A stretch of DNA of 50,987 nucleotides from Calditerrivibrio sp. GTDB lineage: Bacteria; Chrysiogenota; Deferribacteres; Deferribacterales; Calditerrivibrionaceae. The notes beneath the pieces are model-generated. The model was not told the DNA's origin and ran no database searches. It saw only the letters and a list, made by a program, of their open reading frames with translations. Each line of letters begins with the position of its first letter. Positions within the stretch are counted from its first letter, which is position 1. Shown one piece after another: positions 9,526 to 18,706 of the stretch. The position numbers and the translations under genes are program-made. The stretch lies in assembly GCA_026415135.1 (NCBI GenBank), contig JAOAHS010000021.1, positions 1-50,987 of the forward strand, written 5' to 3'.

Positions 9526-10827
9526 TTAAATTTCATCGTATTTTCTCTGTTCAAGTATTAGTTGAGAGATTTTTACATTACTATTTAATGAGTGCAAAAT
9601 CATTCTCCATACGTCGATATTATCTGACACATAATCTATTGAGAACTTTCTGCTTTTTATACTAAGTTCCTTAACTAAATCTATATTTTTAATTAAAGAG
9701 GTAATTTTTTCAATAAAATTTACCCTATTAACAACAACAACTGGTAATTTTTCAAAAAATTCATTATAATATTCATAATCGATATATCTATAAAAATCAT
9801 TTAACGAATCATCTAAATATAAAATCACTACTTTACCCATTAACATAGCCTCTACTGCAGAAAAAGATAAAAAGCCATAGGTTATTTGTTCAATGAATAT
9901 GTGTGATTTTTTTAATACTTCTACAAAATTATCCCTATCCAAACCAACATAACAACTATATTTAATCATGTCAAACTTATCTTCTAATATCTTCATTGTA
10001 TGATTTATAAAATATGTACCTTTTCTAAATTCATCATTTGCCGCATGTACAATATTGACAGCGCCATTTATATCATCAAAACAGTAATTGTAATCATCCA
10101 ACTTCAATATTTGGCCTCCATAAGTTATTATATCAGCTCTCGGAACAAAACGTATATAATCTATAAAAGATATAACCAGATCAGCATATCTACACCACAA
10201 AACTACTCTCTTTCTTCTCTTTTCATCAAGTAAAAAATACCTTTTTCTTGACATTGCATTAGCATACTGTCTTAACATGTTACCATCACCGTAAACTGAC
10301 CATACATCTGCTCCATAGGGAAACATAACTATTTTTTTCTTAAAAACCTTATATATAAAGGGTTCTAATCTCCATACAAAAACACTTCTCTCCAAAAAAC
10401 CACCATCGAAATAAAGAATAAACACATCATACCTACAAATTGCCCAAAAAAATGCAAAATATTTTCCTATTGTATAAGGATACTTACTAACAATAGGTAC
10501 TACTTTATCTATCGTAATAATATCTATATTTTTTATGATAGAATATTCATCTTTATAACAAAAAAAATCTAAATCAAATTCATCTTCAAAAATCTGTTTC
10601 AGCAGTTTCAATGTTACAACAGGAGTTGTTCCCAGTAAAAATTTCTTTTTTTTTCTCTTCCTGACATTGAATACATTATACAGTAGAAGAATTGTTAAAC
10701 TTATGATAAAAGGTATAATTAATATAAGCTCTAAGAGTAAATTTTTTAGTATATAAAAAAAATCTTTTATCTTGTAAGGTGGTTCAAAATCATCATAATT
10801 GATAACCCAACCCTTATATTTTATCAT
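9526..10827 (-). CDS. Probable membrane-anchored glycosyltransferase-like protein
   Basis: 433 residues. A hydrophobic segment at about residues 27-52 (LLLELILIIPFIISLTILLL) is followed by a run of basic residues, suggesting an N-terminal membrane anchor with the rest in the cytoplasm. GADVWSVYGDGN and the late SFSAVEAMLMGKVVILYL region resemble the two Rossmann halves of GT-B glycosyltransferases, but similarity to a named family is weak. It overlaps the end of the DegT aminotransferase gene by 14 bases. A glycan-assembly enzyme is the best guess; donor and product are unknown. Confidence 0.6.
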   Translation of the reverse strand: MIKYKGWVINYDDFEPPYKIKDFFYILKNLLLELILIIPFIISLTILLLYNVFNVRKRKKKKFLLGTTPVVTLKLLKQIFEDEFDLDFFCYKDEYSIIKNIDIITIDKVVPIVSKYPYTIGKYFAFFWAICRYDVFILYFDGGFLERSVFVWRLEPFIYKVFKKKIVMFPYGADVWSVYGDGNMLRQYANAMSRKRYFLLDEKRRKRVVLWCRYADLVISFIDYIRFVPRADIITYGGQILKLDDYNYCFDDINGAVNIVHAANDEFRKGTYFINHTMKILEDKFDMIKYSCYVGLDRDNFVEVLKKSHIFIEQITYGFLSFSAVEAMLMGKVVILYLDDSLNDFYRYIDYEYYNEFFEKLPVVVVNRVNFIEKITSLIKNIDLVKELSIKSRKFSIDYVSDNIDVWRMILHSLNSNVKISQLILEQRKYDEI

Positions 10828-11944
10828 ATTTCTTTAGACCACTCTTGACTTTTTTAATAACATATTTTATCTGGCTCACTTTTAAACTTGGATATAAAGG
10901 TAATGATATACACATATCACCTATCTTTTTTGCATTAGGAAATTCTTCAGATACATACCCCATATCCCGGTAAAGTTTTAAATCTGTGACGATTCTATAA
11001 TTTACTGCGACTCCAATACCGTTTTCTTGTAAATAATCTAACATTTCATCTCTGTTTCTCGTCAAAATAACGAACAGATGCCTTGCAGACTTCGAGTTAG
11101 AAGGAGTTTTAATATAATTTATTCCAGCCTTCGAGAATTCATATTCATACATCTCCGCTACTGCCTGTCTACTTTCCCACAACACATCTATTCTTTTTAA
11201 TTGTGGAAGCAATAAAGCTGCTTGTATATCAGACATATTATACTTAAAACCTAACTTTATCACATCCCAATGTTTATATCCATTTGTATATCTCTTTGAA
11301 GCATCTTTATTCATACCCTGATTTCTACATATCTTTAAAGATTCCATAAATTCAAAATTATTAGTAACAATTGCACCACCTTCTCCTGAAGTAATATTTT
11401 TAGTGGCATAAAATGAAAAACATGCTGAATCAGATAATTGACCTGGTCTTATATTATCCCTTATCCCTTCAATACAATGGGCAGAATCTTCAATAACTTT
11501 TAGATTGTATTTTTTCGCTATCATTGAAATCTTCCTGATATTGCACATATTTCCATAAATATGTACAGGGATTATTGCCTTTGTCTTTTTTGTTATTGCT
11601 TTTTCAATATCATCTTCCCTGATTAATCCAGTATCACAGTCTACATCAACAAACACCGGTTTAGCACCTACATTTAGAATAGCGTTAACAGTAGCAACAA
11701 AAGTAAGTGGTGTAGTAATGACTTCATCACCATTTGATACACCCAACAATTTTAAAGATAATAGCAAAGCTGAGGAACAAGAATTCAAGCCAATAGCATA
11801 TCTAACTCCAAGATAATTAGCAAAACTACTTTCAAACTCTTCAACTTTATTATGATTAGTCAGAAAAATTGATCTCAATACTTTATTTACTTCATTAATT
11901 TCTGATTTACCAATATTATGTTTAAAAAATTCTACTTTCTTCAT
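10814..11944 (-). CDS. DegT/DnrJ/EryC1/StrS-family sugar aminotransferase
   Basis: 376 residues. The PLP lysine is in FSFYATKNITSGEGGAI (K182), preceded by VIEDSAHCIEG, whose Asp contacts the PLP ring nitrogen. LNSCSSALLLSL near residue 55 is the phosphate-binding region. The family transaminates nucleotide-linked keto-sugars. The gene directly downstream of the dehydratase/epimerase (9-base spacing) fits a two-step route: dehydration to a 4-keto sugar, then amination. The regiochemistry is not predictable here. Confidence 0.93.
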   Translation of the reverse strand: MKKVEFFKHNIGKSEINEVNKVLRSIFLTNHNKVEEFESSFANYLGVRYAIGLNSCSSALLLSLKLLGVSNGDEVITTPLTFVATVNAILNVGAKPVFVDVDCDTGLIREDDIEKAITKKTKAIIPVHIYGNMCNIRKISMIAKKYNLKVIEDSAHCIEGIRDNIRPGQLSDSACFSFYATKNITSGEGGAIVTNNFEFMESLKICRNQGMNKDASKRYTNGYKHWDVIKLGFKYNMSDIQAALLLPQLKRIDVLWESRQAVAEMYEYEFSKAGINYIKTPSNSKSARHLFVILTRNRDEMLDYLQENGIGVAVNYRIVTDLKLYRDMGYVSEEFPNAKKIGDMCISLPLYPSLKVSQIKYVIKKVKSGLKKYDKI

Positions 11945-11953
11945 TTAAACGCC

Positions 11954-12982
11954 TTAATGAAATACTATCTTACCATTTTCTAAAACAATAGGTACTTCTC
12001 TCATCCATATTTGATTTTGCCAAGAATTATAATTATGTTTATACCATTCTACTGTTTTTATTAAACCAGTGTGAAAATCAGTCTTTGGGACCCAATTTAA
12101 AATTTTGGTTATTTTAGAATAATCTGCAATATGACAATCTACTTGTCCTGGCCTGTCATCAACAAATTGTATATAACTACTATCTTTTTCAAATATTTCA
12201 AGAACTTTTTTAGCAATATCTAATACAGACAAAGAATAATCTGTACCCACGTTAAATATCTCACCTATTATCTTACTACGATCAGAAAAATTTAAAATAT
12301 TAAATATAGCTTCACAACAATCCTCAACATATACCCAATTTCTTACCGCACTACCTCTACCATGAACTTTAAGCTTTTCATTTAATAACACACTTGTAAT
12401 AAATCTAGGTATGACTTTTTCCAAATGTTGTTTTGGTCCAAAATTATTAAAAGGTCTAACGATAACAACAGGAATCTTATAACATACGTAGTAAGAATAA
12501 ATCAACCTATCAGCACCACATTTCGCTGCAGCATAAGGAGAGGTTGGATTCAAAGGAAAATTTTCATCAATTTTTATCCCGTTATAAGTAGATCCATAAA
12601 CTTCTGAGGTTGATATATGAATAAACAATTTAATTTTTTTCTTATTTTTCAAAACAGCATTTGCTACAGTCTGGGTTCCTATTACATCAGTTTCAAAAAA
12701 CCTTTTATTATCAAATATCGATCTTGTAACGTGAGTCTCAGCCGCAAAATGAACTACATAGTCAACTGTTGAACATAATTCATCAACTAATGAACTATTA
12801 CAAACATCTCCGTACCAAAACTTTATGTTACTTGATTTATCAAACGGTATATTGCTTATATTAGCAGCATAAGTTAGATTGTCTAATATGATAATACCCA
12901 TCTCTGGACACTTTTTAATTAAAAAATCTACAAAATTACTGCCAATAAAACCAGCTCCTCCTGTGATTAAAATTTGCTCCAT
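11954..12982 (-). CDS. NAD-dependent nucleotide-sugar 4,6-dehydratase/epimerase (extended SDR)
   Basis: 342 residues. GGAGFIGS (8-15) is the NAD-binding glycine motif, and Y150-x3-K154 (SPYAAAK) is the SDR catalytic pair. The protein is RmlB-like in length and in LDNLTYAA. In place of the STDEVYG motif of dTDP-glucose 4,6-dehydratase, however, it has STSEVYG (124-130), as in LegB-like GDP-GlcNAc dehydratases and related enzymes. The product is therefore more likely a 4-keto sugar other than dTDP-4-keto-6-deoxyglucose. A good ribosome-binding site (GAGGAAGG) precedes the ATG. The adjacent aminotransferase probably uses the keto product. Confidence 0.9.
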   Translation of the reverse strand: MEQILITGGAGFIGSNFVDFLIKKCPEMGIIILDNLTYAANISNIPFDKSSNIKFWYGDVCNSSLVDELCSTVDYVVHFAAETHVTRSIFDNKRFFETDVIGTQTVANAVLKNKKKIKLFIHISTSEVYGSTYNGIKIDENFPLNPTSPYAAAKCGADRLIYSYYVCYKIPVVIVRPFNNFGPKQHLEKVIPRFITSVLLNEKLKVHGRGSAVRNWVYVEDCCEAIFNILNFSDRSKIIGEIFNVGTDYSLSVLDIAKKVLEIFEKDSSYIQFVDDRPGQVDCHIADYSKITKILNWVPKTDFHTGLIKTVEWYKHNYNSWQNQIWMREVPIVLENGKIVFH

Positions 12983-13467
12983 AATATTATCCTTCCTCTC
13001 AAACGTTTTTCATTTCATCAAATACCATTCAACTCTTTAGAACCATAATTAAATGCTAAATCTAAAAAATACAATCTGCTAATAAAAACATAATCCAACA
13101 GCTCATAACTACTGATAAAATGAATATAATCACAGTCTATTATCCCAAAAAACATACAACATTCCTTCCTATAAAATAGTTAACTTCATATGTATTCTTA
13201 ATATCAATATCAGATTTATATTCTTATTCAAACAATGTCATATTTCTTATACAATAATTTTTACTAGTCAAGTTTTTTCTTATGATATTTTGTAATGTAA
13301 TTTAACAACTTCAAGTATTGCTATACTGTCATTTATTTTAGTTTATGTTATATATCCCAAGTAACATTTATAAACATAAAATTCAATTTACTTTAGCTAT
13401 AGATTCCGAACAATATTGAGACGATTTACTGTTTCAAATTATTTTTAGTAATATCAACAAACTATAT
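12983..13467. other. AT-rich intergenic region without a recognised gene
   Basis: About 485 bases, very AT-rich, between the dehydratase gene and the large glycosyltransferase gene. No frame with recognisable protein similarity, tRNA or strong hairpin-plus-T-tract terminator was seen on either strand. It presumably contains the promoter for the minus-strand unit beginning at 12982. Confidence 0.6.
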
Positions 13468-15405
13468 CTAAATTTTACATCCTAAAATACAATTTAAAAC
13501 ATGTTTGATACCTTTCTTGTACAATATATTTAAATGCCCAGAAAAAATAATATAATCCTTATCCACTTCATTTCTAAAATACTCAATGTCTGTTAATAAC
13601 TTAACAACCTTATAACAATACTCTTCCTTATCGAATGCCACAAATGGGGAATTTCTAATAGCAGATTTAATTTCTTCAATTTCACATTGCTTATAAATAT
13701 CTTTAAAAAAATTATAAATATCTTTATCCTTAAGAATATCACACAAATATTTTTCTAACACGTCATAACTAATTAGTTGAACAACTCCTTTTTTTTTGAA
13801 TCTGTACTCCCAGACACTCTCCCCATGCCCTAAAGGGAATGTGTCTAACCAGAGATCAATAATATGACCGTATATGTGAGGATCCACGAAACCAGGCATA
13901 TAAAATCTATCTGAAATTTCTAATTTTTCTACTTTTTCCCTTATTGTCTTTTGATCTCCTGTACCTGCTGCAATAAAAATAGTGTTTGGACACTTCTTCA
14001 TTATTTCCGCCACTGTTTCAAGGTATTCATCACTGTCAGTTTTAATTAATCTACCTATGGTACCAAGTATAAAAACATCCTTTGGATATTTACCTCTTTC
14101 CTGAGCAACTTTATTCATATCCACAGGGGGGTTATAAAATAGTTCAACAACTGGAGGATAGATAAAATTAGTAAACTCAAAAGGAGTGTCCTTTACACCA
14201 CAATGAGTTATTCTTTTATCGATACCTATGACATCCCACACAAAATTTCCGTGACTCCAATAGATCTGCTTTGGAGCTGCCCTCGTAGAATACAGAAATG
14301 TAAAAAGAAAGTTTGAATTACACATCACTAAAATATCAATATCATCTTTAATTATCCTTTCTCTCATAATAAGGCATTTTTTTACTCTATTATATAAATG
14401 CCCCCTTACTAATTCATCATTTTGTAATGCCTTTTGACAACTAAAATATCTTATACCAAGATCTGTGATCATTTTTATACAATTGTTGTCTGAAAGACTT
14501 TTTTCCATTGTCTCTATATCATAAACAAAGTACTCACATTTACCATCACTAACTTCAATCAAACCTTTAAGTAATGAATAAAGAACTTTAAATGGGGAAT
14601 TAAATACTATCCTATCGTAAACAAATCCAACTCTTATGGGGCTATTGTTTGAAATTTCCCTTTCCACTGGCTTTAGTTGTAATATTTGCATCCCTTTATC
14701 AGCTAAAAATTCAGATAAAGGTTTATCCAGATCGCTGCATATCTTTCCAAATTCCTCTTGTGTTTGTGCAACATTCATAAATACATGATTTATAGAAAAA
14801 TTCCATGTAAGCAACACTTCTAATTTACCTCTTTTCAATGCTTCCCTATACAAACCAACAACATTTTCATATATATTCCAAAACTCTCTGTTTGTATTAT
14901 ATACAGACATTAATACCTGACTAAACCATAACAAATTTAACTTCTGTTCATCCTCATTCTTATTCCATATAGAACCCTTCAATACTGTCTTACTGTAAAA
15001 ACCTAACAATTGATTTATATCAGGATAAAAAGCTTTTATAGAATATAATACTATGTCTCCCAAAACCCTAAAATGGGATAAAAAAAGATGATTAAAGTTT
15101 AGGTCAACCAAATTTGATATATATTCTTTTTTAGCCTCTTCTTTACTCAAAAAACAGTACTCCAACAAACTGGAATATAATAAAATTATAAATTTATCTA
15201 CCGTCCCATTAACAACTTTAAACTCTTTTTTAAGTCTTCTTATAGTCTCCTTATCTTTTTTATCTGGATTTATAGGAACATCTAACTGATTAAGAATCTC
15301 TAAAAGTTCTAAGATAACTATATGATTAAACTTTTTTTTCTCAACTAAATCATATATTCTACTTACATATTCTCGCACTATCATAACGATAGAACTTATC
15401 CCCAT
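13468..15405 (-). CDS. Large glycosyltransferase with GT-B C-terminal half (GT41/HMW1C-like)
   Basis: 645 residues. The N-terminal ~240 residues are helical and unrecognised. From about residue 255 (IRVGFVYDRI) a two-domain GT-B fold begins. QIYWSHGNFVWD, FILGTIGRLIKTDSDEYLE, TIFIAAGTGD and GHIIDLWLDTFPLGHGES recall the C-terminal region of HMW1C-type and O-GlcNAc-transferase-like (GT41) enzymes, especially the IDLWLDTFP segment. Such enzymes glycosylate proteins, so a protein acceptor (adhesin or flagellin) is possible. Two in-frame ATGs, at 15405 and 15384, are both plausible starts. It is separated from the rest of the glycan locus by a 485-base gap. Confidence 0.72.
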   Translation of the reverse strand: MGISSIVMIVREYVSRIYDLVEKKKFNHIVILELLEILNQLDVPINPDKKDKETIRRLKKEFKVVNGTVDKFIILLYSSLLEYCFLSKEEAKKEYISNLVDLNFNHLFLSHFRVLGDIVLYSIKAFYPDINQLLGFYSKTVLKGSIWNKNEDEQKLNLLWFSQVLMSVYNTNREFWNIYENVVGLYREALKRGKLEVLLTWNFSINHVFMNVAQTQEEFGKICSDLDKPLSEFLADKGMQILQLKPVEREISNNSPIRVGFVYDRIVFNSPFKVLYSLLKGLIEVSDGKCEYFVYDIETMEKSLSDNNCIKMITDLGIRYFSCQKALQNDELVRGHLYNRVKKCLIMRERIIKDDIDILVMCNSNFLFTFLYSTRAAPKQIYWSHGNFVWDVIGIDKRITHCGVKDTPFEFTNFIYPPVVELFYNPPVDMNKVAQERGKYPKDVFILGTIGRLIKTDSDEYLETVAEIMKKCPNTIFIAAGTGDQKTIREKVEKLEISDRFYMPGFVDPHIYGHIIDLWLDTFPLGHGESVWEYRFKKKGVVQLISYDVLEKYLCDILKDKDIYNFFKDIYKQCEIEEIKSAIRNSPFVAFDKEEYCYKVVKLLTDIEYFRNEVDKDYIIFSGHLNILYKKGIKHVLNCILGCKI

Positions 15406-15470
15406 TTTTCAACGGTTTTGAAAATATAATCAAATTATATAAAATTAGCAATATTTTTATACATTTGTAA

Positions 15471-17273
15471 TCATTTTTTTAAAAACCTTTTGTTATCCTT
15501 TTTAACAAACAGCCCTGTCATATCCAAAAATTCTAACAAAGGTATAAGTATCTTACGGGGTGCAGTGATAATAGTTCGCACATTTGAGATATCCACATAA
15601 CCATCTTTTCTACACAAATTAACCACATCAGAGATGAACTTTGTAAGAATTTCCAAAGCTATATAGTTATCATTTTTGTCAATTTTCTTTATTAAACCTT
15701 TATTGGATAAAAATTTGAGAGCTTTTTCTATTTCGACCTTATCTGTATTTATTACTTCACTGATAACCGCAGAATTGCTCATTTCTAACCTATTTAACAT
15801 GAGATTTAAAACATCCATTGCAAGTCTTTTGAAGCTATCATCCTCTCTGACCAAACCACCATCACGAACCACAAAACCATTTTTTCTACCATAATCCACA
15901 ATCCATTCTGAAATATACCTCTTCAATACACCATCTTTCATAGATTCAAGTTCAGATAGATTTAATCGCCCCTCCTCATCTACTTTTCCAGCTAACTCAT
16001 CTTTGAGTTTTTTTATCAAATCTATGTCGTAATACCTCCCCTCCAACTCAAAAAACCTCCCCTCTAACTGATCATTACTCAGCAAAAATCTTTGAAAAAC
16101 AGTGTTTATCTCCAGATATGTATTACTCTTGAGATAAATACTAATAGCATCTATCCACCTCTTCTCTTCCATCGCCTTTAACATCTCTTTAAGTTCAGAT
16201 TTTTTACCTTTAAAGGTTCCAGAAAACAGAATTTTTCCACCTGCTACAGTCATTTTAGGATTTGGTATTCGTAAAAGAAATTTTGCTCCACATATCAATG
16301 GATAATCTTTCCTGAATACAACCCTTACCCACACAGCACTTTCAAATCTCTCTAAAACATACAGTCTACCCACCATATCCGCAGTACCAATCAAAATCTG
16401 ATATTCACCACCATGCTTGACATTAAAAACTAAACCTGTATCGAAATAATCTATCCTTGCAAAAGCTTCGGAGTAATTCTCAAGACTCATCAAAGATGTA
16501 ACAATGTCACCTCGATCTAATTCATTCCTCTCAACATCAGAAAAATTTATAGCTAATCTACAACCAGCACCAACCTCATCTACTTTTTTATTATGTACAG
16601 AAAGCCCTCTTACTTTCAACAACTTCCCTTTAGGTAATACCTTTAGAGAATCACCCACCTTTATACTTCCCGATAAGCAGCTACCTGTTACGACAGTACC
16701 AAAACCCTTTACACTAAAAACCCTATCAATATGCAGCATAAAAAAATTCCATCTACTTCGTCTTTCGTACACATCAGCAAACTGTTTTAGTTTTACTAAA
16801 AGATCATATCGACAATTCGTATCGTAAACAGACCACAACTGATACTCCAATCTTTTAAAACCATATCTATTAAAAAAGAGCCTTATACTCTCCAATCTGC
16901 TTTTGACATCACCAACAAATTTATCGATTTTAGTAACCACCACAACCACATACTCAATACCCAAAAACTTTACTATATTGGCATGTTCAATAGTCTGGGG
17001 CATAACACCCTCATTTATGTCAACAGCGAAAACACAAAGGTCAAATCCAATAGCCCCAGCAGCCATATTTTTCAGATAATCTTCATGACCAGGTACATCC
17101 ACAAAAGAAAATGAATATTCCCCATCCTCAATATAGGCAAAACCCAGATCGATGGTTATTCCTCTTTTTTTCTCCTCTTTGAGCCTATCTGGGTCAATAC
17201 CTGTTAAAGTTTTGACGATAGTAGACTTACCATGATCTATATGACCAGCCGTACCCACTATGATATTCTTCAT
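15471..17273 (-). CDS. selB: Selenocysteine-specific translation elongation factor SelB
   Basis: 600 residues. It delivers Sec-tRNA to UGA codons marked by a SECIS hairpin. GTAGHIDHGKST is the G1 loop, DVPGHED the G3 motif and VTKIDK the G4 motif. Domains II-III follow, and a C-terminal winged-helix region binds SECIS RNA. The ATG at 17273 overlaps the selA stop as ATGA, indicating coupled translation. Two extra upstream codons (TTG CAA) are not needed. Length and domain order are normal for bacterial SelB. Confidence 0.96.
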   Translation of the reverse strand: MKNIIVGTAGHIDHGKSTIVKTLTGIDPDRLKEEKKRGITIDLGFAYIEDGEYSFSFVDVPGHEDYLKNMAAGAIGFDLCVFAVDINEGVMPQTIEHANIVKFLGIEYVVVVVTKIDKFVGDVKSRLESIRLFFNRYGFKRLEYQLWSVYDTNCRYDLLVKLKQFADVYERRSRWNFFMLHIDRVFSVKGFGTVVTGSCLSGSIKVGDSLKVLPKGKLLKVRGLSVHNKKVDEVGAGCRLAINFSDVERNELDRGDIVTSLMSLENYSEAFARIDYFDTGLVFNVKHGGEYQILIGTADMVGRLYVLERFESAVWVRVVFRKDYPLICGAKFLLRIPNPKMTVAGGKILFSGTFKGKKSELKEMLKAMEEKRWIDAISIYLKSNTYLEINTVFQRFLLSNDQLEGRFFELEGRYYDIDLIKKLKDELAGKVDEEGRLNLSELESMKDGVLKRYISEWIVDYGRKNGFVVRDGGLVREDDSFKRLAMDVLNLMLNRLEMSNSAVISEVINTDKVEIEKALKFLSNKGLIKKIDKNDNYIALEILTKFISDVVNLCRKDGYVDISNVRTIITAPRKILIPLLEFLDMTGLFVKKDNKRFLKK

Positions 17274-18652
17274 TTGCAACCCAAAGCAGCATATAATTTA
17301 ATCACAGCATGAGCTATCTTGCCGATATCCTCATCAGAAACAACGAGAAGATCAAAAATCAAAAACCCCTTTTCCACTCTACATATTATAGGTTCTTCAA
17401 GCATTCTCAATCTTTTTGCCATCTGTTCACTTTTATCACCAAAATAAACAGCAACCCCATAGGAATCCAATTCATACATCGGACAAGCACCACCTCCAAC
17501 ATACCCTTTTAGAGCCCTAATCTCCAAATAGTCTTCTCTAAACAGACTTGACTTCAATATAGACTCCTTAATTCTCTCAGCATTTTTTATCAATCTATTT
17601 TTATCTAAATCTATGGCATTAAATATCGATAACGTTTTTTCTTCTTTTTTCACATATTTCAATAAAACGCTTTGTAAAATCGACAAAGTTATTTTATCCA
17701 CTCTTAGCATCCTGAGGAGTTGATTTTTCTTTATTCTATCAATCAACACCTTTTTGCCCAAAATGATACCACACTGTGGTCCTCCCAAAAGCTTATCACC
17801 ACTAATACTTACAAGGTCCACACCTGATTTTATAATAGACTTGATCGTTTTTTCTTCACAAATCCCAAAATTTTCAGATAACAGCCCACTACCTGCATCA
17901 TAATATGTTACCACTGAATATGTTTTACCAATCTCTGCAATAGATTCTAAAGACACTTCTTCTGTGAAACCCACAATCTTATAATTGCTCGTGTGGGATT
18001 TCATGAGCATTGCTGTTTGCTCAGATATATTTAATATATAGTCATTTGGTTTTGTTTTATTTGTAGTACCTACTTCCTTTAAAATAGCTCCACTATTCCT
18101 CATCACATCCGGTAACCTAAAACTACCACCTATCTCTACAAGCTCCCCCCGAGATACCAACACCTCTCTATTTTGGGCAAATGTGTTTAGGATGATGAAT
18201 ACAGCAGCAGCATTATTATTCACCACAAGGGCATCTTCAGCACCCGTTAAATACCTAAAATACTCCACACAGTGAGTATATCTGTCTCCCCTTTCACCCG
18301 TCACAAGATCCAATTCGAGATTACAATATCCTCCGGAAATTTGCATTGCAGTATAAAAAATATCAAAAGGTATTGGACAACGTCCCAGATTAGTATGAAC
18401 CACAACACCCGTAGCGTTGATCACCTTTTTCAAATACCCTCCCAAAAACTCCTTATATTTTTGATCCAGATCTTGAATAACGTTATCAGGATCAACATAA
18501 CCTATCTTCTCAGACTTAATATCTTCCCTTAGCTTAGAAAGAATAATGTTTAATATGTATTTAAGAATATCTCTATCGTAGTTATCATCAAAATGCTTCA
18601 AAATTTCATCAACTTTTGGTATCTGCCTTAAAAGTTCGTTGACATTGCTCAT
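17270..18652 (-). CDS. selA: L-seryl-tRNA(Sec) selenium transferase SelA
   Basis: 460 residues. This PLP enzyme converts seryl-tRNA(Sec) to selenocysteyl-tRNA(Sec) using selenophosphate. NATGVVVHTNLGR (79-91) is the family signature, and K287 in SISGDKLLGGPQCG is the predicted Schiff-base lysine. The full-length gene is followed by selB with a 4-base overlap. selD and the tRNA gene selC are not in the window. The start ATG is 54 bases from the divergent M20 amidohydrolase gene, so that short spacer must carry both promoters. Confidence 0.97.
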   Translation of the reverse strand: MSNVNELLRQIPKVDEILKHFDDNYDRDILKYILNIILSKLREDIKSEKIGYVDPDNVIQDLDQKYKEFLGGYLKKVINATGVVVHTNLGRCPIPFDIFYTAMQISGGYCNLELDLVTGERGDRYTHCVEYFRYLTGAEDALVVNNNAAAVFIILNTFAQNREVLVSRGELVEIGGSFRLPDVMRNSGAILKEVGTTNKTKPNDYILNISEQTAMLMKSHTSNYKIVGFTEEVSLESIAEIGKTYSVVTYYDAGSGLLSENFGICEEKTIKSIIKSGVDLVSISGDKLLGGPQCGIILGKKVLIDRIKKNQLLRMLRVDKITLSILQSVLLKYVKKEEKTLSIFNAIDLDKNRLIKNAERIKESILKSSLFREDYLEIRALKGYVGGGACPMYELDSYGVAVYFGDKSEQMAKRLRMLEEPIICRVEKGFLIFDLLVVSDEDIGKIAHAVIKLYAALGCK

Positions 18653-18706
18653 ATTTCACCATATTATATTTTTTCAGGAATCTAACATAATTTTTAGAGT
18701 GTGTAA

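Noticed and set aside
16504-16827. Plus-strand open frame of ~107 codons opposite selB
   Set aside because: It is fully antisense to a strongly conserved gene, has low-complexity Ser/Thr/Phe composition and no ribosome-binding site.
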